Made by a program: the position numbers and the translations under genes
Part shown: piece by piece, positions 48,001 through 61,837 of the stretch
Position numbering within the stretch: position 1 is the stretch's first letter
How the letters are laid out: each line of letters begins with the position of its first letter
The notes under the pieces: model-generated
What the model was told of the DNA's origin: nothing
Databases searched by the model: none
Seen by the model: the letters and a program-made list of their open reading frames with translations, nothing else
Source: Limnoperna fortunei
Lineage: Eukaryota > Mollusca > Bivalvia > Mytilida > Modiolidae
Assembly: GCA_944474755.1 (NCBI GenBank)
Contig: OX104118.1
Coordinates: forward strand, 88,457,860-88,521,859
Direction: 5' to 3'
DNA length: 64,000 bases

Positions 48001-48640
48001 GTAAACAAGTGTGGACTGTGAGCATGCTCACAAAGGGATAACCCCCCCCCCCCCCCCCCCCCATTTTCGCTTTAAGTCCAATTATCTCCCCTGAATAATA
48101 TCCGACAGCGACGAAAATTCTTCATGCACATCTACATATGATGTACTTCCTTCATGTAAAGTTTCATCAAAATCTGTCAAGCGGTTTAAGAGGAGAAGCA
48201 CTAACAAGGGATGTGGACAGACGGACAGACAGACAGGGTGATTCCTATATACCTCCCCAAACTAGTTTGCGGGGGGTATAATAAATACTAGTGAATCATT
48301 GGTTAACACTACAATCTTCATTCTCCTGCAGTAAACAAGTGTGGACTGTGAGCACGCTCACAAAGGGATAACCCCCCCCCCCCTTTTTCGCTTTAAGTCC
48401 AATTATCTCCCCTGAATAATATCCGACAGCGACGAAAATTCTTCATGCACATCTACATATGATGTACTTCCTTCATGTAAAGTTTCATCAAAATCTGTCA
48501 AGCGGTTTAAGAGGAGAAGCACTAACAAGGGATGTGGACAGACGGACAGACAGACAGACAGACAGGGTGATTCCTATGTACCTCCCCAAACTAGTTTGCG
48601 GGAGGTATAATAAATACTAGTGAATCATTGGTTAACACTA
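48001..48640. repeat. 330-bp tandem duplication carrying a dispersed element
   Basis: Two copies (48,001-48,330 and 48,331-about 48,640) of a ~280-bp sequence plus one 54-bp repeat unit. The element has a C run (21 against 12 C), the segment tccaattatctcccctgaat, a (gaca)n tract and an end tttgcggg(g/a)ggtataataa. It looks like a dispersed molluscan repeat (inference) captured into the minisatellite and duplicated with it. Confidence 0.85.
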
Positions 48641-49205
48641 CAATCTTCATTCTCCTGCAGTAAATAAATAGTAGTGAATCATTGGTTAACACTAAATTCT
48701 TCATTCTCCTGCAGTAAATAAATACTAGTGAATCATTGGTTAACACTAAATTCTTCATTCTCCTGCAGTAAATAAATACTAGTGAATCATTGGTTAACAC
48801 TAAATTCTTCATTCTCCTGCAGTAAATAAATACTAGTGAATCATTGGTTAACACTAAATTCTTCATTCTCCTGCAGTAAATAAATACTAGTGAATCATTG
48901 GTTAACACTAAATTCTTCATTCTCCTGCAGTAAATAAATACTAGTGAATCATTGGTTAACACTACATTCATTCTCCTGCAGTAAATAAATACTAGTGAAT
49001 CATTGGTTAACACTACAATCTTCATTCTCCTGCAGTAAATAAATACTAGTGAATCATTGGTTAACACTAAATTCTTCATTCTCCTGCAGTAAATAAATAC
49101 TAGTGAATCATTGGTTAACACTAAATTCTTCATTCTCCTGCAGTAAATAAATACTAGTGAATCATTAATTAACACTAAATTCTTCATTCTCCTGCAGTAA
49201 ATAAA
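48615..49205. repeat. 54-bp minisatellite, second block
   Basis: About 11 units of the acceptor-derived repeat. Most have aaattcttcattc where the block nearest exon 6 has caatcttcattc. One unit has lost three bases (ctacattcattc, near 48,963). Confidence 0.93.
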
Positions 49206-49639
49206 TCATATACAACTATTAGCGACATCATGTGACTTGTGCGACATATTTTTGTCAGCCATATTGGATTTTCCACTCAACAAAAAAATATAGGAACCAT
49301 TAAAAAACGCAGCTATCTTGTTCAATAAATAAAATATATATGTTTTGCACATTGTTCCTGGTTCTACAGTCTCTTATCTTTCAAATGATGTACATTTTAT
49401 CACTTTGAATTACTTGCACAATACTTCCCATTTTGTTTGAAATTAGCCTTATTTTCTGCGTTCTGGTTACATTGTTTCGTTGCGAATTAGTCAATTATGC
49501 ACCACTTCTGACATGAATTGCATAAATACAGCTATAAACTATGTTTTGCACATATATACAAATAGTAGACACATTTATATTTTTGATTTTCACATTTTTA
49601 ACACTTTAATTGCTGATCTTTATACTTCCCATTTCCTTA
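49206..49639. other. Intron spacer around possible exon 5
   Basis: AT-rich. Apart from the 29-nt candidate exon at 49,503-49,531, nothing is supported. Confidence 0.4.
49503..49531 (-). CDS. Possible 29-nt exon 5
   Basis: The acceptor TTTATAG| is followed by 2 nt, nine codons (VFMQFMSEV) and a weak donor (GTG|GTGCAT). Its phases (2-nt start, phase-0 end) are exactly what is needed to connect the exon at 61,744 (phase-1 end) with the EGF-like exon at 47,833 (phase-0 start). Size and donor strength make it uncertain. Another unrecognised exon could fill this place. Confidence 0.3.
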
Positions 49640-52600
49640 CATGTCATAAAGAGTTAAAGCTTCTCCTTCCTTCCTTACATGTTATACAGAGTTAAAGCTT
49701 CTCCTCCCTTCCTTACATGTTATAAAGAGTTAAAGCTTCTCCTCCCTTCCTTACATGTTATAAAGAGTTAAAGCTTCTCCTCCCTTCCTTACATGTTATA
49801 AAGAGTTAAAGCTTCTCCTCCCTTCCTTACATGTTATACAGAGTTAAAGCTTCTCCTTCCTTTCTTACATGTGATACAGAGTTAAAGCTTCTCCCCCCTT
49901 CCTTACATGTTATAAATAGTTAAAGCTTCTCCTCCCTTCCTTACATGTTATAAAGAGTTAAAGCTTCTCCTACCTTCCTTACATGTTATAAAGAGTTAAA
50001 GCTTCTCCTTCCTTCCTTACATGTTATAAAGAGTTAAAGCTTCTCCTCCCTTCCTTACATGTTATAAAGAGTTAAAGCTTCTCCTACCTTCCTTACATGT
50101 TATAAAGAGTTAAAGCTTCTCCTCCCTTCCTTACATGTTATACAGAGTTAAAGCTTCTCCTACCTTCCTTACATGTTATAAAGAGTTAAAGCTTCTCCTA
50201 CCTTCCTTACATGTTATAAAGAGTTAAAGCTTCTCCTCCCTTCCTTACATGTTATACAGAGTTAAAGCTTCTCCTCCCTTCTTTACATGTTATACAGAGT
50301 TAAAGCTTCTCCTCCCTTCCTTACATGTTACACAGAGTTAAAGCTTCTCCTCCCTTCCTTACATGTTATAAGAGTTAAAGCTTCTCCACCCTTCCTTACA
50401 TGTTATAAAGAGTTAAAGCTTCTCCTTCCTTCCTTACATGTTATAAAGAGTTAAAGCTTCTCCTTCCTTCCTTACATGTTATACAGAGTTAAAGCTTCTC
50501 CTCCCTTCCTTACGTGTTATAAAGAGTTAAAGCTTCTCCTCCCTTCCTTACATGTTATACAGAGTTAAAGCTTCTCCTCCCTTCCTTACATGTTATAAAG
50601 AGTTAAAGCTTCTCCTCCCTTCCTTACATGTTATATAGAGTTAAAGCTTCTCCTCCCTTCCTTACATGTTATAAAGAGTTAAAGCTTCTCCTACCTTCTT
50701 ACCATGTTATAAAGAGTTAAAGCTTCTCCTCCCTTCCTTACGTGTTATAAAGAGTTAAAGCTTCTCCTCCCTTCCTTACATGTTATAAAGAGTTAAAGCT
50801 TCTCCTCCCTTCCTTACATGGTATACAGAGTTAAAGCTTCTCCTTCCTTCCTTACATGTTATAAAGAGTTAAAGCTTCTCCTCCCTTCCAAACATGTTAT
50901 AAAGAGTTAATACTTCTCCTCCCTTCCTTACATGTTATAAAGAGTTAAAGCTTCTCCTTCCTTCCTTACATGTTATACAGAGTTAAAGCTTCTCCTCCCT
51001 TCCTTACATGTTATAAAGAGTTAAAGCTTCTCCTTCCTTCCTTACGTGTTATAAAGAGTTAAAGCTTCTCCTCCCTTCCTTACATGTTATAAAGAGTTAA
51101 AGCTTCTCCTCCCTTCCTTACATGGTATACAGAGTTAAAGCTTCTCCTTCCTTCCTTACATGTTATAAAGAGTTAAAGCTTCTCCTCCCTTCCAAACATG
51201 TTATAAAGAGTTAATACTTCTCCTCCCTTCCTTACATGTTATAAAGAGTTAAAGCTTCTCCCCCCTTCCTTACATGTTATAAAGAGTTAAAGCTTCTCCT
51301 CCCTTCCTTACATGTTATAAAGAGTTAAAGCTTCTCCTCCCTTCCTTACATGTTATACAGAGTTAAAGCTTCTCCTCCCTTCCTTACATGTTATAAAGAG
51401 TTAAAGCTTCTCCTTCCTTCCTTACATGTTATAAAGAGTTAAAGCTTCTCCTCCCTTCCTTACATGTTATAAAGAGTTAAAGCTTCTCCTTCCTTCCTTA
51501 CATGTTATAAAGAGTTAAAGCTTCTCCTCCCTTCCTTTCATGTTATACAGAGTTAAAGCTTCTCCTCCCTTCCTTACGTGTTATAAAGAGTTAAAGCTTC
51601 TCCTCCCTTCCTTACATGTTATAAAGAGTTAAAGCTTCTCCTCCCTTCCTTACATGTTATAAAGAGTTAAAGCTTCTCCTTCCTTCCTTACATGTTATAC
51701 AGAGTTAAAGCTTCTCCTTCCTTCCTTACATGTTATACAGAGTTAAAGCTTCTCCTACCTTCCTTACATGTTATAAAGAGTTAAAGCTTCTCCTTCCTTC
51801 CTTACATGTTATACAGAGTTAAAGCTTCTCCTTCCTTCCTTACATGTTATAAAGAGTTAAAGCTTCTCCTCCCTTCCTTACATGTTATAAAGAGTTAAAG
51901 CTTCTCCTCCCTTCCTTACATGTTATAAAGAGTTAAAGCTTCTCCTCCCTTCCTTACATGTTATACAGAGTTAAAGCTTCTCCTCCCTTCCTTACATGTT
52001 ATAAAGAGTTAAAGCTTCTCCTCCCTTCCTTACATGTTATAAAGAGTTAAAGCTTCTCCTCCCTTCCTTACATGGTATACAGAGTTAAAGCTTCTCCTTC
52101 CTTCCTTACATGTTATAAAGAGTTAAAGCTTCTCCTCCCTTCCAAACATGTTATAAAGAGTTAATACTTCTCCTCCCTTCCTTACATGTTATACAGAGTT
52201 AAAGCTTCTCCCCCCTTCCTTACATGTTATAAAGAGTTAAAGCTTCTCCTCCCTTCCTTACATGTTATAAAGAGTTAAAGCTTCTCCTACCTTCCTTACA
52301 TGTTATAAAGAGTTAAAGCTTCTCCTCCCTTCCTTACATGTTATAAAGAGTTAAAGCTTCTCCTCCCTTCCTTACATGTTATACAGAGTTAAAGCTTCTC
52401 CTTCCTTCCTTACATGTTATAAAGAGTTAAAGCTTCTCCTCCCTTCCAAACATGTTATAAAGAGTTAATACTTCTCCTCCCTTCCTTACATGTTATAAAG
52501 AGTTAAAGCTTCTCCTTCCTTCCTTACATGTTATAAAGAGTTAAAGCTTCTCCTACCTTCCTTACATGTTATAAAGAGTTAAAGCTTCTCCTCCCTTCCT

Positions 52601-55600
52601 TACATGTTATAAAGAGTTAAAGCTTCTCCTCCCTTCCTTACATGTTATACAGAGTTAAAGCTTCTCCTCCCTTCCTTACATGTTATACAGAGTTAAAGCT
52701 TCTCCACCCTTCCTTACATGTTATAAAGAGTTAAAGCTTCTCCTCCCTTCCTTACATGTTATACAGAGTTAAAGCTTCTCCTCCCTTCCTTATACGTTAT
52801 ACAGAGTTAAAGCTTCTCCTCCCTTCCTTATACGTTATACAGAGTTAAAGCTTCTCCTACCTTCCTTACATGTTATAAAGAGTTAAAGCTTCTCCTTCCT
52901 TCCTTACATGTTATAAAGAGTTAAAGCTTCTCCTCCCTTCCTTACATGTTATAAAGAGTTAAAGCTTCTCCTACCTTCCTTACATGTTATAAAGAGTTAA
53001 AGCTTCTCCTCCCTTCCTTACATGTTATACAGAGTTAAAGCTTCTCCTACCTTCCTTACATGTTATAAAGAGTTAAAGCTTCTCCTCCCTTCCTTACATG
53101 TTATAAAGAGTTAAAGCTTCTCCTCCCTTCCTTACATGTTATACAGAGTTAAAGCTTCTCCTCCCTTCCTTACATGTTATACAGAGTTAAAGCTTCTCCA
53201 CCCTTCCTTACATGTTATAAAGAGTTAAAGCTTCTCCTCCCTTCCTTACATGTTATAAAGAGTTAAAGCTTCTCCTCCCTTCCTTACATGTTATACAGAG
53301 TTAAAGCTTCTCCTCCCTTCCTTACATGTTATAAAGAGTTAAAGCTTCTCCTTCCTTCCTTACATGTTATAAAGAGTTAAAGCTTCTCCTCCCTTCCTTA
53401 CATGTTATAAAGAGTTAAAGCTTCTCCTTCCTTCCTTACATGTTATAAAGAGTTAAAGCTTCTCCTCCCTTCCTTTCATGTTATACAGAGTTAAAGCTTC
53501 TCCTCCCTTCCTTACGTGTTATAAAGAGTTAAAGCTTCTCCTCCCTTCCTTACATGTTATAAAGAGTTAAAGCTTCTCCTCCCTTCCTTACATGTTATAA
53601 AGAGTTAAAGCTTCTCCTTCCTTCCTTACATGTTATACAGAGTTAAAGCTTCTCCTTCCTTCCTTACATGTTATACAGAGTTAAAGCTTCTCCTACCTTC
53701 CTTACATGTTATAAAGAGTTAAAGCTTCTCCTTCCTTCCTTACATGTTATACAGAGTTAAAGCTTCTCCTTCCTTCCTTACATGTTATAAAGAGTTAAAG
53801 CTTCTCCTCCCTTCCTTACATGTTATAAAGAGTTAAAGCTTCTCCTCCCTTCCTTACATGTTATAAAGAGTTAAAGCTTCTCCTCCCTTCCTTACATGTT
53901 ATACAGAGTTAAAGCTTCTCCTCCCTTCCTTACATGGTATACAGAGTTAAAGCTTCTCCTTCCTTCCTTACATGTTATAAAGAGTTAAAGCTTCTCCTCC
54001 CTTCCAAACATGTTATAAAGAGTTAATACTTCTCCTCCCTTCCTTACATGTTATAAAGAGTTAAAGCTTCTCCTTCCTTCCTTACATGTTATACAGAGTT
54101 AAAGCTTCTCCTCCCTTCCTTACGTGTTATAAAGAGTTAAAGCTTCTCCTCCCTTCCTTACATGTTATAAAGAGTTAAAGCTTCTCCTCCCTTCCTTACA
54201 TGGTATACAGAGTTAAAGCTTCTCCTTCCTTCCTTACATGTTATAAAGAGTTAAAGCTTCTCCTCCCTTCCAAACATGTTATAAAGAGTTAATACTTCTC
54301 CTCCCTTCCTTACATGTTATACAGAGTTAAAGCTTCTCCCCCCTTCCTTACATGTTATAAAGAGTTAAAGCTTCTCCTCCCTTCCTTACATGTTATAAAG
54401 AGTTAAAGCTTCTCCTACCTTCCTTACATGTTATAAAGAGTTAAAGTTTCTCCTCCCTTCCTTACATGTTATAAAGAGTTAAAGCTTCTCCTCCCTTCCT
54501 TACATGTTATACAGAGTTAAAGCTTCTCCTTCCTTCCTTACATGTTATAAAGAGTTAAAGCTTCTCCTCCCTTCCAAACATGTTATAAAGAGTTAATACT
54601 TCTCCTCCCTTCCTTACATGTTATAAAGAGTTAAAGCTTCTCCTTCCTTCCTTACATGTTATAAAGAGTTAAAGCTTCTCCTACCTTCCTTACATGTTAT
54701 AAAGAGTTAAAGCTTCTCCTCCCTTCCTTACATGTTATAAAGAGTTAAAGCTTCTCCTCCCTTCCTTACATGTTATACAGAGTTAAAGCTTCTCCTCCCT
54801 TCCTTACATGTTATACAGAGTTAAAGCTTCTCCACCCTTCCTTACATGTTATAAAGAGTTAAAGCTTCTCCTCCCTTCCTTACATGTTATACAGAGTTAA
54901 AGCTTCTCCTCCCTTCCTTATACGTTATACAGAGTTAAAGCTTCTCCTCCCTTCCTTATACGTTATACAGAGTTAAAGCTTCTCCTACCTTCCTTACATG
55001 TTATAAAGAGTTAAAGCTTCTCCTTCCTTCCTTACATGTTATAAAGAGTTAAAGCTTCTCCTCCCTTCCTTACATGTTATAAAGAGTTAAAGCTTCTCCT
55101 ACCTTCCTTACATGTTATAAAGAGTTAAAGCTTCTCCTCCCTTCCTTACATGTTATACAGAGTTAAAGCTTCTCCTACCTTCCTTACATGTTATAAAGAG
55201 TTAAAGCTTCTCCTCCCTTCCTTACATGTTATAAAGAGTTAAAGCTTCTCCTCCCTTCCTTACATGTTATACAGAGTTAAAGCTTCTCCTCCCTTCCTTA
55301 CATGTTATACAGAGTTAAAGCTTCTCCACCCTTCCTTACATGTTATAAAGAGTTAAAGCTTCTCCTCCCTTCCTTACATGTTATACAGAGTTAAAGCTTC
55401 TCCTCCCTTCCTTACATGTTATACAGAGTTAAAGCTTCTCCTCCCTTCCTTACATGTTATACAGAGTTAAAGCTTCTCCTCCCTTCCTTACATGTTATAC
55501 AGAGTTAAAGCTTCTCCTCCCTTCCTTACATGTCATAAGGAGTTAAAGCTTCTCCTCCCTTCCTTACATGTTATAAGGAGTTAAAGCTTCTCCTACCTTC

Positions 55601-58600
55601 CTTACATGTTATAAGGAGTTAAAGCTTCTCCTACCTTCCTTACATGTTATACAGAGTTAAAGCTTCTCCTCCCTTCCTTACATGTTATACAGAGTTAAAG
55701 CTTCTCCTCCCTTCCTTACATGTCATAAGGAGTTAAAGCTTCTCCTCCCTTCCTTACATGTTATAAGGAGTTAAAGCTTCTCCTCCCTTCCTTACATGTT
55801 ATAAGGAGTTAAAGCTTCTCCTACCTTCCTTACATGTTATACAGAGTTAAAGCTTCTCCTCCCTTCCTTACATGTTATAAAGAGTTAAAGCTTCTCCTCC
55901 CTTCCTTACATGTTATACAGAGTTAAAGCTTCTCCTCCCTTTCTTACATGTTATAAAGAGTTAAAGCTTCTCCTCCCTTCCTTACATGTTATAAAGAGTT
56001 AAAGCTTCTCCTCCCTTCCTTACATGTTACAGAGTTAAAGCTTCTCCTCCCTTCCTTACATGTTATAAAGAGTTAAAGCTTCTCCTCCCTTCCTTACATG
56101 TTATAGAGTTAAAGCTTCTCCTCCCTTCCTTACATGTTATACAGAGTTAAAGCTTCTCCTCCCTTTCTTACATGTTATAAAGAGTTAAAGCTTCTCCTCC
56201 CTTCCTTACATGTTATAAAGAGTTAAAGCTTCTCCTCCCTTCCTTACATGTTATACAGAGTTAAAGCTTCTCCTCCCTTTCTTACATGTTATACAGAGTT
56301 AAAGCTTCTCCTCCCTTCCTTACATGTCATAAGGAGTTAAAGCTTCTCCTCCCTTCCTTACATGTTATAAAGAGTTAAAGCTTCTCCTCCCTTCCTTACA
56401 TGTTATACAGAGTTAAAGCTTCTCCTCCCTTCCTTACATGTTATAAAGAGTTAAAGCTTCTCCTTCCTTCCTTACATGTTATAAAGAGTTAAAGCTTCTC
56501 CTCCCTTCCTTACATGTTATACAGAGTTAAAGCTTCTCCCCCTTCCTTACATGTAATAAAGAGTTAAAGCTTCTCCTCCCTTCCTTACATGTTATACAGA
56601 GTTAAAGCTTCTCCTACCTTCCTTTCATGTTATAAAGAGTTAAAGCTTCTCCTCCCTTCCTTACATGTTATAAAGAGTTAAAGCTTCTCCTCCCTTCCTT
56701 ACATGTTATAAAGAGTTAAAGCTTCTCCTTCCTTCCTTTCATGTTATAAAGAGTTAAAGCTTCTCCTTCCTTCCTTACATGTTATAAAGAGTTAAAGCTT
56801 CTCCTCCCTTCTTTACATGTTATACAGAGTTAAAGCTTCTCCTCCCTTCCTTACATGTTATACAGAGTTAAAGCTTCTCCTTCCTTCCTTACATGTTATA
56901 AAGGGTTAAAGCTTCTCCTCCCTTCCTTACATGTTATAAGAGTTAAAGCTTCTCCTACCTTCCTTTCATGTTATAAAGAGTTAAAGCTTCTCCTCCCTTC
57001 CTTACATGTTATAAAGAGTTAAAGCTTCTCCTCCCTTCCTTACATGTTATAAAGAGTTAAAGCTTCTCCTCCCTTCCTTACATGTTATACAGAGTTAAAG
57101 CTTCTCCCCCCTTCCTTACATGTTATAAAGAGTTAAAGCTTCTCCTCCCTTCCTTACATGTTATAAAGAGTTAAAGCTTCTCCTCCCTTCCTTACATGCT
57201 ATACAGAGTTAAAGCTTCTCCCCCCTTCCTTACATGTTATAAAGAGTTAAAGCTTCTCCTCCCTTCCTTACATGTTATAAAGAGTTAAAGCTTCTCCTCC
57301 CTTCCTTACATGTTATAAAGAGTTAAAGCTTCTCCTCCCTTCCTTTCATGTTATACAGAGTTAAAGCTTCTCCTCCCTTCCTTACATGTTATACAGAGTT
57401 AAAGCTTCTCCTACCTTCCTTACATGTTATAAAGAGTTAAAGCTTCTCCTCCCTTCCTTACATGTTACACAGAGTTAAAGCTTCTCCTCCCTTCCTTACA
57501 TGTTATACAGAGTTAAAGCTTCTCCTCCATTCCTTACATGTTATACAGAGTTAAAGCTTCTCCTCCCTTCCTTTCATGTTATAAAGAGTTAAAGCTTCCC
57601 CTCCCTTCCTTACATGTTATAAAGAGTTAAAGCTTCTCCTCCCTTCCTTACATGTTATACAGAGTTAAAGCTTCTCCTCCCTTCCTTACATGTTATACAG
57701 AGTTAAAGCTTCTCCTCCCTTCCTTCCCTTCCTTTCATGTTATAAAGAGTTAAAGCTTCTCCTTCCTTCCTTACATGTTATACAGAGTTAAAGCTTCTCC
57801 TCCCTTCCTTCCCTTCCTTTCATGTTATAAAGAGTTAAAGCTTCTCCTTCCTTCCTTACATGTTATAAAGAGTTAAAGCTTCTCCTACCTTCCTTACATG
57901 TTATAAAGAGTTAAAGCTTCTCCTTCCTTCCTTACATGTTATAAAGAGTTAAAGCTTCTCCTACCTTCCTTACATGTTATAAAGAGTTAAAGCTTCTCCT
58001 TCCTTCCTTACATGTTATAAGAGTTAAAGCTTCTCCTTCCTTCCTTACATGTTATAAGAGTTAAAGCTTCTCCTCCCTTCCTTACATGTTATAAAGAGTT
58101 AAAGCTTCTCCTTCCTTCCTTACATGTTATAAGAGTTAAAGCTTCTCCTTCCTTCCTTACATGTTATAAGAGTTAAAGCTTCTCCTTCCTTCCTTACATG
58201 TTATAAGAGTTAAAGCTTCTCCTACCTTCCTTACATGTTATAAAGAGTTAAAGCTTCTCCTTCCTTCCTTACATGTTATAAAGAGTTAAAGCTTCTCCTT
58301 CCTTCCTTACATGTTATAAAGAGTTAAAGCTTCTCCTACCTTCCTTACATGTTATAAAGAGTTAAAGCTTCTCCTTCCTTCCTTACATGTTATAAGAGTT
58401 AAAGCTTCTCCTCCCTTCCTTACATGTTATACAGAGTTAAAGCTTCCCCTCCCTTCCTTACATGTTATAAAGAGTTAAAGCTTCTCCTCCCTTCCTTACA
58501 TGTTATACAGAGTTAAAGCTTCTCCTCCCTTCCTTACATGTCATAAGGAGTTAAAGCTTCTCCTCCCTTCCTTACATGTTATAAGGAGTTAAAGCTTCTC

Positions 58601-61600
58601 CTACCTTCCTTACATGTTATAAGGAGTTAAAGCTTCTCCTACCTTCCTTACATGTTATAAGGAGTTAAAGCTTCTCCTACCTTCCTTACATGTTATAAAG
58701 AGTTAAAGCTTCTCCCCCTTCCTTACATGTTATAAAGAGTTAAAGCTTCTCCTCCCTTCCTTACATGTTATAAGGAGTTAAAGCTTCTCCTACCTTCCTT
58801 ACATGTTATAAAGAGTTAAAGCTTCTCCTCCCTTCCTTACATGTTATAAAGAGTTAAAGCTTCTCCTCCCTTCCTTTCATGTTATACAGAGTTAAAGCTT
58901 CTCCTCCCTTCCTTACATGTTATACAGAGTTAAAGCTTCTCCTACCTTCCTTACATGTTATAAAGAGTTAAAGCTTCTCCTCCCTTCCTTACATGTTACA
59001 CAGAGTTAAAGCTTCTCCTCCATTCCTTACATGTTATACAGAGTTAAAGCTTCTCCTACCTTCCTTACATGTTATACAGAGTTAAAGCTTCTCCTCCCTT
59101 CCTTACATGTTATAAAGAGTTAAAGCTTCTCCTCCCTTCCTTTCATGTTATACAGAGTTAAAGCTTCTCCTCCCTTCCTTACATGTTATACAGAGTTAAA
59201 GCTTCTCCTACCTTCCTTACATGTTATAAAGAGTTAAAGCTTCTCCTCCCTTCCTTACATGTTACACAGAGTTAAAGCTTCTCCTCCCTTCCTTACATGT
59301 TATACAGAGTTAAAGCTTCTCCTCCATTCCTTACATGTTATACAGAGTTAAAGCTTCTCCTCCCTTCCTTTCATGTTATAAAGAGTTAAAGCTTCCCCTC
59401 CCTTCCTTACATGTTATAAAGAGTTAAAGCTTCTCCTCCCTTCCTTACATGTTATACAGAGTTAAAGCTTCTCCTCCCTTCCTTACATGTTATACAGAGT
59501 TAAAGCTTCTCCTCCCTTCCTTCCCTTCCTTTCATGTTATAAAGAGTTAAAGCTTCTCCTTCCTTCCTTACATGTTATACAGAGTTAAAGCTTCTCCTCC
59601 CTTCCTTCCCTTCCTTTCATGTTATAAAGAGTTAAAGCTTCTCCTTCCTTCCTTACATGTTATAAAGAGTTAAAGCTTCTCCTACCTTCCTTACATGTTA
59701 TAAAGAGTTAAAGCTTCTCCTTCCTTCCTTACATGTTATAAAGAGTTAAAGCTTCTCCTACCTTCCTTACATGTTATAAAGAGTTAAAGCTTCTCCTTCC
59801 TTCCTTACATGTTATAAGAGTTAAAGCTTCTCCTTCCTTCCTTACATGTTATAAGAGTTAAAGCTTCTCCTCCCTTCCTTACATGTTATAAAGAGTTAAA
59901 GCTTCTCCTTCCTTCCTTACATGTTATAAGAGTTAAAGCTTCTCCTTCCTTCCTTACATGTTATAAGAGTTAAAGCTTCTCCTTCCTTCCTTACATGTTA
60001 TAAGAGTTAAAGCTTCTCCTACCTTCCTTACATGTTATAAAGAGTTAAAGCTTCTCCTTCCTTCCTTACATGTTATAAAGAGTTAAAGCTTCTCCTTCCT
60101 TCCTTACATGTTATAAAGAGTTAAAGCTTCTCCTACCTTCCTTACATGTTATAAAGAGTTAAAGCTTCTCCTTCCTTCCTTACATGTTATAAGAGTTAAA
60201 GCTTCTCCTCCCTTCCTTACATGTTATACAGAGTTAAAGCTTCCCCTCCCTTCCTTACATGTTATAAAGAGTTAAAGCTTCTCCTCCCTTCCTTACATGT
60301 TATACAGAGTTAAAGCTTCTCCTCCCTTCCTTACATGTCATAAGGAGTTAAAGCTTCTCCTCCCTTCCTTACATGTTATAAGGAGTTAAAGCTTCTCCTA
60401 CCTTCCTTACATGTTATAAGGAGTTAAAGCTTCTCCTACCTTCCTTACATGTTATAAGGAGTTAAAGCTTCTCCTACCTTCCTTACATGTTATAAAGAGT
60501 TAAAGCTTCTCCCCCTTCCTTACATGTTATAAAGAGTTAAAGCTTCTCCTCCCTTCCTTACATGTTATAAGGAGTTAAAGCTTCTCCTACCTTCCTTACA
60601 TGTTATAAAGAGTTAAAGCTTCTCCTCCCTTCCTTACATGTTATAGAGTTAAAGTTTCTTCCCCCTTCCTTACATGTTGTAAAGAGTTAAAGCTTCTCCT
60701 TCCTTCCTTACATGTTATACAGAGTAAAAGCTTCTCCTCCCTTCCTTTCATGTTATAAAGAGTTAAAGCTTCTCCTACCTTCCTTACATGTTATAAAGAG
60801 TTAAAGCTTCTCCTCCCTTCCTTACATGTTATAAGGAGTTAAAGCTTCTCCTACCTTCCTTACATGTTATAAGGAGTTAAAGCTTCTCCTACCTTCCTTA
60901 TATGTTATTGTTATACAGAGTTAAAGCTTCTTCCCCCTTCCTTACATGTTATAAAGAGTTAAAGCTTATCCTCCCTTCCTTACATGTTGTAAAGAGTTAA
61001 AGCTTCTCCTCCCTTCCTTACATGTTATAAAGAGTTAAAGCTTCTCCTCCCTTCCTCACATGTTATAAGGAGTTAAAGCTTCTCCTACCTTCCTTACATG
61101 TTATAAGGAGTTAAAGCTTCTCCTACCTTCCTTACATGTTATAAGGAGTTAAAGCTTCTCCTACCTTCCTTACATGTTATAAAGAGTTAAAGCTTCTCCT
61201 CCCTTCCTTACATGTTGTAAAGAGTTAAAGCTTCTCCTCTCTTCCTTACATGTTATACAGAGTAAAAGCTTCTCCTCCCTTCCTTACATGTTGTAAAGAG
61301 TTAAAGCTTCTCCCCCCTTCCTTACATGTTGTAAAGAGTTAAAGCTTCTCCTCCCTTCCTTACATGTTATACAGAGTAAAAGCTTCTCCTACCTTCCTTA
61401 CATGTTATACAGAGTTAAAGCTTCTCCTCCCTTCCTTACATGTTATACAGAGTTAAAGCTTCTCCTCCCTTCCTTACATGTTGTAAAGAGTTAAAGCTTC
61501 TCCCCCCTTCCTTACATGTTATACAGAGTTAAAGCTTCTCCCCCCTTCCTTACATGTTATACAGAGTTAAAGCTTCTCCCCCCTTCCTTACATGTTATAC

Positions 61601-61745
61601 AGAGTTAAAGCTTCTCCTACCTTCCTTATATGTTATACAGAGTTAAAGCTTCTCCTCCCTTCCTTACATGTTATACAGAGTTAAAGCTTCTCCTCCCTTC
61701 CTTACATGTTATAAAGAGTTAAAGCTTCTCCTCCCTTTCTTACAT
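49640..61745. repeat. 38-bp minisatellite, about 318 copies, donor-derived
   Basis: The unit contains cttccttacatgttataaag and agttaaagcttctcctccc. On the minus strand it contains CTTTATAACAT|GTAAGG, the end of exon 4 and its donor. It shows strong higher-order structure: rare variants (tatacgttatac, ccaaacatg with gttaatact) recur exactly 2,128 bp apart (56 units; e.g. 52,791 and 54,919), and another segment with ttcccttcctttcatg recurs about 1.8 kb apart (57,724 and 59,521). Confidence 0.97.
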
Positions 61746-61837
61746 GTAATAAAGATAATTCTATGATTCTGAAATCGTATTTTTGGTTTTTTTTCCGTAT
61801 ATGTTATGATGGCTTTTGGGTGGTATGAAATATATTG
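61744..61837 (-). CDS. Exon 4; donor is the seed of the 12-kb 38-bp array
   Basis: The acceptor is GCATATTAG| behind a T9 tract. The frame reads QYISYHPKAIITYTEKKPKI and then RFQNHRIIFIT over 94 nt (phase 0 to 1). The donor ACAT|GTAAGA is strong. The sequence across this donor (CTTTATTACAT|GTAAG) is the first unit of the 38-bp minisatellite that fills the following 12 kb of intron. The peptide is basic and aromatic, without a recognised domain. Confidence 0.55.

Noticed and set aside
20670..61745. The regular arrays as CRISPR
   Set aside because: There are no unique spacers between repeats; units are contiguous and the genome is eukaryotic.
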